From: Cyanobacteriota bacterium
Lineage (GTDB): Bacteria > Cyanobacteriota > Cyanobacteriia > PCC-6307 > Cyanobiaceae
Reading direction: 5' to 3'
DNA length: 41,303 nucleotides
Assembly (NCBI GenBank): GCA_026389285.1
Contig: JAPLID010000192.1
Span: forward strand, 1 to 41,303
In this document: positions 25,991 through 33,064 of the stretch, piece after piece
How positions within the stretch are numbered: the stretch's first letter is position 1
Layout of the letters: each line of letters begins with the position of its first letter
Notes under the pieces: model-generated
The model's database searches: none
Seen by the model: only the letters and a program-made list of their open reading frames with translations
Told to the model about the DNA's origin: nothing
Program-made: the position numbers and the translations under genes

Positions 25991-27132
25991 TTATCGACGA
26001 TCACCCTCCCCGTTCGAGACCGGATCACTGGCTTCGGGACCGTTCGCCACGATTCGGACCCGCTCGATGCGCGGTCCATCCATGGTGAGCACCCCATAGC
26101 GGTAGCCCTTCCAGCGCAGGCCCTCGCCAGGGGCCGGGATGTGCTGGAAGCGCTCCAGCAGGAAGCCGGCCAGGGTGTGATGGCCCTCGGCCTCCGGCAG
26201 CCGCAGTCCCAGCTGGCGATTCAGCTCGACGATCTCCAGATCGCCAGCGGCCGACCAGCCCCCCTCCACCAGGGGATGGAGATCCTCAGCCGCCTCGAGG
26301 GGGTTGTCGTCCTCGCCGACGATCTCACCGGTGAGATCGGCCACCGTCACCAGCCCCTCGGTGCCGCCGTGCTCGTCCACCACCACCAGCAGGGGCTGGC
26401 CGCTGCGGATCAGGGGCAGCAGATCAGCCAGCGAAGCACTCTCCTGCACCTGGGTGACCGGCAGCAGGTAGGGCGCCAGGGGGGTGTCTGGATGCAGCTG
26501 GCCCCGGGCGATCGGTTCGGCGAGACGGCGCAGATCGAGCATGCCGCGCACATCGTCGAGGGAGCTGCCGATCACGGGGAAGCGGGCGTGCTGACTGGCG
26601 TGCACCGCATCCATCATTTCGCCGAAGCTCACCTCCACCGGCAGGGTGACCATGCCGGAACGGGGCACCATCACCTCGCGCACCAGGGTGTCCCGCGCAG
26701 CAGCAGGGGGGCCAGGGTGGCGGTGAGCGATTCCAGCAGGGGGGCCAGCCTCAGGGCCGAGGCCTCCGGGCGATGCAGCACCCAGGCCTTGGGCAGCAGG
26801 CCGCCGATCAGGGTGGCGAGCAGCACCAGCACCAGGAAAACCAGGGCATCGAGCCAGCCCTGGGGCAGAGGGGCGCTCCAGGGGGAAGCCAGATGGCCCG
26901 CCAGCCCGCGACCGGTCCAGCCGATCGCCAGCAGGGCCAGCACGGCCCCGAGCTGGGTGGTCACCAGCACCCGGCGCAGCCGCTGCTGCAGCCGGGCCAC
27001 CGAACGGGCCCCGGGCTCCTCGTCATCAAGCAGCTGCTGCACCCGGGAAGGCCGCAGCCGGATCACCGCGAACTCAGCGGCGGCAAAGAACGCCATCAGG
27101 GCCAACAAAATGGCTAACGCCAGAAAGCGCAT
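25991..27132 (-). pseudogene. CNNM/CorC (HlyC-like) transporter, split by internal deletion and frameshift
   Basis: CNNM/CorC proteins have a DUF21 membrane domain, a CBS pair and a CorC_HlyC domain, and act in Mg or related ion transport. The N-terminal part (27132 down to 26671) reads MRFLALAILLALMAFFAAAE, FAVIRLRPSRVQQLL and later LVLVLLATLIGGLLPKAWV, then breaks into GTPWCAR and a stop. The C-terminal part (open from about 26693 down to 25991, in another frame) resumes at RDTLVREVMVPRSGMVTLPV. It continues with HASQHARFPVIGSSLDDVRG, VVDEHGGTEGLVTVADLTGE and a complete CorC domain with TLAGFLLERFQHIPAPGEG. Relative to the family, some 60 residues joining DUF21 to the first CBS motif are missing at about 26693-26702. 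As written it would make two fragments. The CBS/CorC part could still be translated alone from ATG 26683. Confidence 0.82.
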
Positions 27133-27270
27133 GCAGGACGGACGTCAGGCCTGGGGAGAGTGTAGGTAGGTGCTGCGCTGGCATGACAGCTGCAGCTTGG
27201 CCGGCGTTGTCGCGTGGTGGTGGTTGCCTCCTCAGCCAGGGGAGCCGATGTTGCCGATGAAGCGAGCCGC

Positions 27271-27471
27271 TCAGTTCGGCACCATGGCCAAAACCCGCAG
27301 CGGCCTGCCGGAGCCTCCCTTGATCTTCAGGGGCGCCGCAACGATCAAGGCACCGGTCGGGGGCAATTGATCGAGATTCTTGAGGCATTGCAGGCCATAC
27401 CTGTTCGCACCGTGCATCAGGGTGTGGCACGGATAGGGAAGCTCCCATTGGAACGCTTGACCCGCATCTGT
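27271..27471 (-). pseudogene. Relic of a cyclase-family protein (kynurenine-formamidase-like), C-terminal 66 residues
   Basis: Reading the minus strand from 27471 to the TGA at 27271 gives GQAFQWELPYPCHTLMHGAN, then RYGLQCLKNLDQLPPTGALI, VAAPLKIKGGSGRPLRVLAM and VPN. This is the typical end of cyclase-family metal hydrolases (NLDQLPP and KIKGGSG are characteristic). The N-terminal two thirds, including the HxGTHxD metal site, are absent. Upstream the reading passes straight into a 2-hydroxyacid dehydrogenase relic in a different frame, so two genes seem to have been fused by a deletion. The relic has lower GC than the surrounding core genes. Confidence 0.7.
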
Positions 27472-27477
27472 TCAGGC

Positions 27478-27821
27478 GTCGGCGCATGGCCAGCAATGCT
27501 GCCACCACCCACTCGGAGACCGTCGTATCACGCATCACTGGCGCTGTAGAGCTCAACTCCTGCGGGAAAGGTTGGAAGCAACCAGTCAACGCCCGATTGG
27601 AGCGATTGCACGGCCCGAAGCTGGGGCAAGGCCTGCATGTATGTATGCAGTTGTGGCACGTGCTGCATACCCAGAACCGCAAACGCAACATCAGGCTGGG
27701 GTTGCGTGACGAGATGGACCTCGGCGGGCAGGCCCTCGAACACGTGGTGGCAGGCAACCTCGGGGACAAGGACATTCAGGCGCTTCGAGACACCTTGATC
27801 GCTGGAGCTGTTGACTGGCAA
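27478..27821 (-). pseudogene. Relic of a D-2-hydroxyacid dehydrogenase, N-terminal part, frameshifted
   Basis: From TTG 27821 the minus strand reads RLNVLVPEVACHHVFEGLPA, AFAVLGMQHVPQLHTYMQAL, PQLRAVQSLQSGVDWLLPTF and GVELYSASDA, then a stop. One frame over it continues RDTTVSEWVVAALLAMRRRL to about 27478. This is the N-terminal catalytic half of a D-2-hydroxyacid dehydrogenase (QSLQSGVDWL and RDTTVSEWV are family signatures). A net two-base loss in GATGCG(CG)TGAT near 27530 would explain the frameshift. The NAD-binding domain is missing and the reading joins the cyclase relic at about 27472-27480. It is not the same gene as the intact dehydrogenase at 1364-2335, from which it differs clearly. 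Confidence 0.7.
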
Positions 27822-28004
27822 GGTGCCCTCATCGGCTGGACGCAAGGAGCTTATCCGTTGAACAGGGCCCTGGGATCGGCCTGAACTGTTGGATAGGATG
27901 CAGATAACAACTGCGGAAACAACCAGTCCAGCGCAGGCTGCAACAGAGGGCACTAGGCATGATCCACTTCAATTACAGACCAGAATGAGACAAGCAACAA
28001 GGCC

Positions 28005-30293
28005 ATGAATCAGACCGCAGACACCAGGGACTCCGATGTGGCAAACAAGCCAACCACCAATCTGACAACAGTCCGGCCTCGCAGCTCCCTGGCGAATGGC
28101 ATCGTCTCCGGGCTGATCAGTGGGGCGATGAATATTCCCTGCTGCATTGCGCTGGCATCGATTATTTTCCTGGGTGATCTCAGGCCGTACTTCCCTCTTG
28201 GGATTGGCCTATGCCTGGTGGGCAATGCGATGGTCAGCGCCGTTGCCTCCCTGCGCTCCGGTTGTCGCTATGGCATCGCAACAATTCAAGATTCAACGCC
28301 GGCGATTGTGTCGCTGATGGCCCTGAGCATTGCGTCGAAAACCCATGCCACTGCCAGCATGTTTCCGACAGTGGTGGCTGCCATCGCCCTGTCCACACTG
28401 ACGATGGGACTGATGCTGTATGGCCTGGGTCGGTTCCGGCTTGGCATTGGAGCACGCTTCGTTCCACCTTCGGTAGTGAGTGGATTCCTGGCGGGGACGG
28501 GCGTAATCCTGATCCTGGGGGGATTGGGATTTTTGATGAATACCAATCTAAGTATTAATAATCTTAACCAGCTATGGTCGGCCGGGGCTCCTGAGCGATG
28601 GCTGCCTGGCTTGCTATTTGGCGTAGGCTTGCTGGCGATCAATCTTCGTTATCAGCAATCCTGGGTTCTTCCAACAATTCTATTTGGCTCGGCTCTGATT
28701 TTCTCCCTATCTTTGCCGATTTTTCATATCAGCAATCAAGAGGCCATCGCGCGTGGCTGGATCGAAGGTGGTGTCCCAGGCGTGAGGCTTTGGCCTCCTT
28801 TTGGCACTGAAGAATTAAGCCAGATTGATTGGGGGATTCTCAACGAGCACTGGATCCACTATCTCGTCATTGCCTTTGTGGGCTCCTTGGCCCTATTGAT
28901 GAACCTCTCAGGATTGGAGCAGGCAACAGGCGAAGCTATCGATATTGACAAAGAACTCAAGGCCAACGGTGTCGCCAATCTGGCGGGGGGGATTCTGGGT
29001 GGTGCCAATGGCTATCTCACCGTGAGCGATTCCGTCCTTTCCTATCAGATGAAGGCTCCGGGTCGCTTGCCAAGTCTGATCAATGCGGGGATGTCAGTCG
29101 CGGCGCTGGGCCTTGGCGCCGCGATTTTTCAAATATTCCCCATTTTTTCAATGGGGGGATTAACGATATTCCTGGGGCTTTCCATCCTCAAAGAGCCGCT
29201 GATCGACAGCCTGCAACGCATTTCGAGACTGGAGTACATCACGATTGCCGCGATTACCATCGCAATCACTTTCTCCGGCTTTATCCATGGTGTTCTTATT
29301 GGCCTTCTGGCTTGCTTTCTCTTTTTCGTAATCAGCTGCTCAAGAATTGATCTGATTAAGGTCGAAGGCTCAAGCCTCACCATTCGCAGCAAGGAGTTGC
29401 GTTCTGAATCCGACTACCTGGTACTGGGGCAGCTTGGCGGAGATGTGCGGATTCTGGCTTTGCAAGGTTTTATATTTTTCGGCTCTGCCTTCACCCTCTA
29501 TCGACGTATCCGGGTGCAGTTCACTCATAGGGATCATTCCATGCCGCGCTTTATCGTGTTGGATTTCAGGGCTGTCGTTGGCATCGATTCCGGTGGCATG
29601 ACCTGGCTCAATCGCCTTGCCGCGCTGGCTTGGGAGCATCAGGTCGTCCTGGTTCTCAGCCATCTGTCACCTACGGCGAAGCGACAGTTTCTACGGTTCA
29701 CCGGTGTCAGCAAGGCCACGGAATGCGAATCAGTCGCATCGATCCATTGGGCAAGTGATATGGATGGGGCCCTGCAATGGTGCGAGGACCGACTACTTAG
29801 CTTGAGCGAAGAACCGGGACAACCTATCACTGGTGAACAGTCCCCGCAAGAAAAGCTCGATACTGTGGCCACGACCTGGGCAAGCGAATTCATCAACAAA
29901 GCCAAGCCCTATTTGCAGCGCGAACAACATCAGCCTGGATCAATACTATGGCAGAGTGGAGACCCTGGCGGCTGGCTGTATGTGATTGAGTCAGGCAGAA
30001 TTGAGGTATCTTCTGAGACTGCGAATGGCGAGCAAAAACGAATCGTGGCCATGGGACCGGGCGCCATCGCTGGCATGGTCTCTTTTTTCCTCCAATCCCC
30101 TCGAGGCATCAAAGCAACGATCAGCCGTGAGATCAGCCGTGATGCCGTTCTCTATTCACTCTCCAGAGATCAAATAAAAGTCATGTCAAGAGAGCAGCCT
30201 GAACTAGCCCTTTCTTTATACAATAGGGTGGCGACGGTCGAGGCAATGATGATCAATGAAAGTTTCCACTCTGCTGATTTTGTGATGAGCTGA
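28005..30293 (+). CDS. SulP-family anion transporter with STAS and cyclic-nucleotide-binding-like domains
   Basis: A 762-residue SulP/SLC26-type transporter. The membrane part (about residues 30-430) shows ten or more hydrophobic segments, including NGIVSGLISGAMNIPCCIAL, SGFLAGTGVILILGGLGFLM and NLAGGILGGANGYLTVSDSV. A STAS domain follows (about 465-600; MPRFIVLDFRAVVGIDSGGM). The C-terminus is a cNMP-binding-like domain (about 640-755; GSILWQSGDPGGWLYVIESG, then GRIEVSS). Its pocket reads GPGAIAGMVSFFL, without the usual Gly-Glu that holds the ribose, so nucleotide binding is doubtful. It is longer than BicA-type bicarbonate transporters. Sulfate, bicarbonate or another anion is possible. 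Base and codon use are clearly AT-richer than the neighbours, suggesting acquisition by transfer. ATG 28005. Confidence 0.9.
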   Translation: MNQTADTRDSDVANKPTTNLTTVRPRSSLANGIVSGLISGAMNIPCCIALASIIFLGDLRPYFPLGIGLCLVGNAMVSAVASLRSGCRYGIATIQDSTPAIVSLMALSIASKTHATASMFPTVVAAIALSTLTMGLMLYGLGRFRLGIGARFVPPSVVSGFLAGTGVILILGGLGFLMNTNLSINNLNQLWSAGAPERWLPGLLFGVGLLAINLRYQQSWVLPTILFGSALIFSLSLPIFHISNQEAIARGWIEGGVPGVRLWPPFGTEELSQIDWGILNEHWIHYLVIAFVGSLALLMNLSGLEQATGEAIDIDKELKANGVANLAGGILGGANGYLTVSDSVLSYQMKAPGRLPSLINAGMSVAALGLGAAIFQIFPIFSMGGLTIFLGLSILKEPLIDSLQRISRLEYITIAAITIAITFSGFIHGVLIGLLACFLFFVISCSRIDLIKVEGSSLTIRSKELRSESDYLVLGQLGGDVRILALQGFIFFGSAFTLYRRIRVQFTHRDHSMPRFIVLDFRAVVGIDSGGMTWLNRLAALAWEHQVVLVLSHLSPTAKRQFLRFTGVSKATECESVASIHWASDMDGALQWCEDRLLSLSEEPGQPITGEQSPQEKLDTVATTWASEFINKAKPYLQREQHQPGSILWQSGDPGGWLYVIESGRIEVSSETANGEQKRIVAMGPGAIAGMVSFFLQSPRGIKATISREISRDAVLYSLSRDQIKVMSREQPELALSLYNRVATVEAMMINESFHSADFVMS

Positions 30294-30302
30294 TACCGCC
30301 TT

Positions 30303-30360
30303 CACTCGCGAGGGCGTGGGCGAAGGCCACGGCTATCGCAACTTGTGCCAATCGCGAGTG
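30303..30360. other. Nested inverted repeats downstream of the SulP gene
   Basis: CACTCGCGA (30303-30311) is the exact reverse complement of TCGCGAGTG (30352-30360). Inside lies a second stem, CGTGG...CCACG (about 30315-30331). The structure starts ten bases after the SulP stop and ends 67 bases before the 3' end of tRNA-Met. It could be a transcription end structure or the remnant of a small mobile repeat. Confidence 0.55.
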
Positions 30361-30427
30361 GCTGGCTATTGCAGCATCATCAGGACGTGGCTGCAGTCAC
30401 AGCCAAGATTCTGCAATTTGAACAAGA

Positions 30428-30500
30428 TGGGGGTCCCGAGGATCGAACTCGGCTAAGGCGAATTATGAGTTCGCTGCATTCACCAGATTGCTAGACCCCC
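30428..30500 (-). tRNA. tRNA-Met(CAT), probably elongator
   Basis: A 73-nt minus-strand cloverleaf. The acceptor stem GGGGGTC pairs with GACCCCC, with discriminator A. The anticodon stem GCGAA/TTCGC encloses CTCATAA, anticodon CAT. The T-arm is CCGAG TTCGATC CTCGG. No encoded CCA. The first base pairs fully with its partner, which argues against initiator tRNA. An Ile2 (lysidine-modified) identity cannot be fully excluded from anticodon alone, but the overall sequence looks like cyanobacterial elongator Met. Confidence 0.88.
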
Positions 30501-30524
30501 GCGTCGGCTGTCGCAGGCCCGGGG

Positions 30525-31127
30525 CTACCACATGCCTCGAACCGGCAGATTGCCGCTGAGGGAGCGATAGGCACCGCTACCGGCGCTGGCTTCGGGCGCG
30601 GGGGCCGCAGCCGGTGCACCACCGCCGATGCTGGAGCCGTAGACCTCGAGTAGATCGGCGGTGCGCAGCGGCATCGGATTGGCCTGGTCGTCGAGCAGCA
30701 CCTGGGTGGTGTTTTCAATCGCCGTGCCGTCCCAGATGAGCGTCTGGTCGCCGAAACCGAAGCCCATGACCTTGGTGCCATCACCGCCGCCCATGGCGAT
30801 GCCGAACAGGTCGGTGACCTGATGGGTCAGATCGACGCCGCGGGCGTAAGGGGAGGTCCAGCCGTAGGCGCGGCGCTCCATCAGCTCCACCGGAGTCTGG
30901 ACGATGCCGCAGCGGGTCACCTCCACAGGGGAGAGGGGCACGCTGACCGCCCCGGAAGCATCACGGATGCCCACGATCGGAGCTTCAAGACTGGTGGTGC
31001 AGATCACCGGGCCCGCCATGGCCGGTGAGGCCTGACCGGCCAGGAAAGCAGCGGCGATGAGACAAGCCGTGCCGCTGGCAGCGCTGGCCAGCGACTGCCG
31101 CCCTTGGCGCATCAAAAAAGGCTTCAT
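30525..31127 (-). CDS. Conserved exported protein of picocyanobacteria
   Basis: A 200-residue protein with a signal peptide: basic start MKPFLMRQGRQSLASAASGT, a hydrophobic core ACLIAAAFLAGQASPAMA and likely cleavage after AMA. The mature part reads GPVICTTSLEAPIVG, VEVTRCGIVQTPVELMERRA, GVDLTHQVTDLFGIAMGGGD, GTKVMGFGFGDQTLIWDGTA and IENTTQVLL, with an Ala/Pro-rich tail ending VRGMW. Two cysteines (in VICTTS and VTRCG) may form a disulfide. I know no function; the pattern appears conserved in this lineage. ATG 31127 is chosen because the signal peptide starts there, although the frame is open to 31208. It lies directly upstream of tRNA-Met on the same strand. Confidence 0.78.
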   Translation of the reverse strand: MKPFLMRQGRQSLASAASGTACLIAAAFLAGQASPAMAGPVICTTSLEAPIVGIRDASGAVSVPLSPVEVTRCGIVQTPVELMERRAYGWTSPYARGVDLTHQVTDLFGIAMGGGDGTKVMGFGFGDQTLIWDGTAIENTTQVLLDDQANPMPLRTADLLEVYGSSIGGGAPAAAPAPEASAGSGAYRSLSGNLPVRGMW

Positions 31128-31289
31128 ACCGCAGCTGGACGCCCTGACCCTGGCAGAGTCACGCTCGCGCGAGGGGTCTGTAAGACCTGGGGAGATGATC
31201 CGTGTCATCGATGCTCCTACCGCTCAGGCCCCCTGACGATAGGGACAAACTAGCGAGTGCCTGACTCGCCCACCAACGATCGTCCGCCG

Positions 31290-31973
31290 ATGGCCATTCC
31301 GCCCACCAACGCCGCCAGCCCTGGTCTCACCACCACGAGCACCCTCGACCCGGACCAGGCCCGCTCCACCCTGCTGGGATTGCTGGCTGAACGGGCCTAT
31401 CGCCACGGCAGCTTCACCCTGGCCTCGGGCCGCACTAGCGATCACTACGTCAACTGCAAACCGGTGAGCCTCAGCGGCCCGGGCCTGGCTCTGCTGGGCC
31501 GGCTGCTGCTGGAGCTGGTGGAAGAGCAGGCGATCGCCGTGGCCGGTCTCACCCTCGGCGCCGACCCCCTGGTGAGCGCCGTGGCGATGCAGGCCGCCCT
31601 GAATGGCCGCCCGCTTGATGCCCTGATCGTGCGCAAAGAGGCCAAGGGCCACGGCACCGGCGCCTGGCTGGAGGGGCCGCTGCCGGCAGCGGGCAGCCGC
31701 ATCACCGTGCTGGAAGACGTGGTCACCACGGGGGGCTCGGCGCTCAAGGCGGTGCGCCAGCTGCAGGAGGCGGGCTACCTGGTGGATCGGGTGGTGGCGA
31801 TCGTCGATCGCCAGGAGGGGGGCGCCGAGGCGATGGCCGCCGCCGGACTGGATCTGCGCAGCCTGTTCCTGTTGGAGGAGGTGTCCGCTCTGTCGAGGGC
31901 CGGTGGCTCCGTCGGTGGTTCCATCGGTGGCTCCGAGCGCGACCAGGCGGGTGACAGCACCGGGGCAGGCTGA
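31290..31973 (+). CDS. pyrE: Orotate phosphoribosyltransferase PyrE
   Basis: Transfers phosphoribosyl from PRPP to orotate to give OMP in pyrimidine synthesis. Landmarks are [79 protein letters not shown] (flexible-loop lysines) and the PRPP motif [23 protein letters not shown] 31290 is used, giving 227 residues; GTG 31257 is also in frame and would add 11. The last 25 residues are a Gly/Ser-rich tail with three GGS-type units encoded by a 12-bp repeat at about 31902-31934, beyond the normal fold. It is followed after four bases by ygfZ. Confidence 0.94.
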   Translation: MAIPPTNAASPGLTTTSTLDPDQARSTLLGLLAERAYRHGSFTLASGRTSDHYVNCKPVSLSGPGLALLGRLLLELVEEQAIAVAGLTLGADPLVSAVAMQAALNGRPLDALIVRKEAKGHGTGAWLEGPLPAAGSRITVLEDVVTTGGSALKAVRQLQEAGYLVDRVVAIVDRQEGGAEAMAAAGLDLRSLFLLEEVSALSRAGGSVGGSIGGSERDQAGDSTGAG

Positions 31974-31977
31974 GCCG

Positions 31978-33021
31978 ATGAGCCCCTCTTCCAGCAACGA
32001 CGACCAGGGCCTCCCCGCGATCTGGGATTGGCAACCCGCCGTTCCGAGCCGCCTGCAGCGTCCCGTGGGCCTGCTGCGCCTCGATGGTCCCGACACCCTG
32101 CGCTTCCTGCACGGCCAGACCAGCCAGGACCTGCAGCTGGCCCGACCCGGTCAATGGCTGGGCACCTGCTGCATCAGCCCGACCGCCCGCCTGCGGGCCC
32201 TGGCCGAGGTGCTGGTGGTGGAGGGCGGCGCCTGGCTGGTGATCAGCGAGGGCGATGCCACCGCCGTGCGCCAGGCCTTCGATCGGGTGCTGTTCCCCTC
32301 AGACGACGTGCGACTGAGCGCCTTGAGCGAGGGCCTCTGGATCGAACCGCTCGACGCCCCGGGAGCCCATGACACCGCAACGATCGGGTCCACGGACAGC
32401 AGCGGCACCTCAGCCGCTGCTCCAAGCGCCGCGAGCCTGGATACCGCCGAAGCGGCGAAATCCTGGCAAACCCTTGAGGGAGGAGCTGGCTGGCGGCTTG
32501 GCAACAGCGTGGTGCTGCCGGCCGGCACCCCTCTGCCCGCCGACCTGGCCGAGCGGCCGCCGCTCATAGCCGCCGAGGCGGAGCGCTTGCGCCTCAGCCA
32601 GGGGCGGCCGGCGGCGCCGGCCGAAATCAACGAGGACTGCAATCCCTTCGAGCTGGGGCTGGCGCCAAGGGTGAGCCTGGGCAAGGGTTGCTATGTGGGG
32701 CAGGAAACCCTGGCCAAGCTGGCCACCTACGACGGCGTCAAACAACAGTTGCGGCGCTGGCACGCTCCCTCGGCAGGCGCTGGGGCGACGCTGGCGCCGG
32801 GAACGCCGCTACGCGGCCCCGGGGCTGAGCGGGCCGGCAGCATCACCTCCAGCCTGGAGCTGGCCCCCGGCCTGGGCTGGATTGGCCTGGCCCTGGTGCG
32901 GCGAGCCTGCCTGGAGGCCCCGGCCCTGTGGGCCGGAGACGCAACGGAAGCCACGGAGTTGGCGATGTCCGTGGCGCCCGGCTTCTTGGCGCCGCCCGTG
33001 GGGGCCGGGGGCGGTATCTAA
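31978..33021 (+). CDS. ygfZ: YgfZ/GcvT-like folate-binding protein
   Basis: A 347-residue protein of the YgfZ family, which uses folate in the maintenance or repair of certain Fe-S proteins and is related to the T-protein of glycine cleavage. The N-terminal part has LLRLDGPDTLRFLHGQTSQD and WLGTCCISPTARLRALAEVL. The family signature is GKGCYVGQETLAKLATYDGV (K-G-C-Y-x-G-Q-E with the conserved Cys) near residues 236-255. A low-complexity Ser/Ala/Thr linker lies near residues 128-155. ATG 31978 begins four bases after the pyrE stop, so the two are very likely one transcript. Confidence 0.93.
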   Translation: MSPSSSNDDQGLPAIWDWQPAVPSRLQRPVGLLRLDGPDTLRFLHGQTSQDLQLARPGQWLGTCCISPTARLRALAEVLVVEGGAWLVISEGDATAVRQAFDRVLFPSDDVRLSALSEGLWIEPLDAPGAHDTATIGSTDSSGTSAAAPSAASLDTAEAAKSWQTLEGGAGWRLGNSVVLPAGTPLPADLAERPPLIAAEAERLRLSQGRPAAPAEINEDCNPFELGLAPRVSLGKGCYVGQETLAKLATYDGVKQQLRRWHAPSAGAGATLAPGTPLRGPGAERAGSITSSLELAPGLGWIGLALVRRACLEAPALWAGDATEATELAMSVAPGFLAPPVGAGGGI

Positions 33022-33064
33022 GGGGGCGGTGGCTGGGGGCGAGGCCCCCGGCCTGGTCAGCCGC

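Noticed and set aside
27214..27884. Plus-strand open frames across the relic region
   Set aside because: Their translations match nothing, while the minus strand gives recognisable dehydrogenase and cyclase signatures.
27133..30500. A complete genomic island with attachment sites at tRNA-Met
   Set aside because: I saw no direct repeat of the tRNA 3' end near 27.1 kb and no integrase or transposase gene. Only composition and position support an island.
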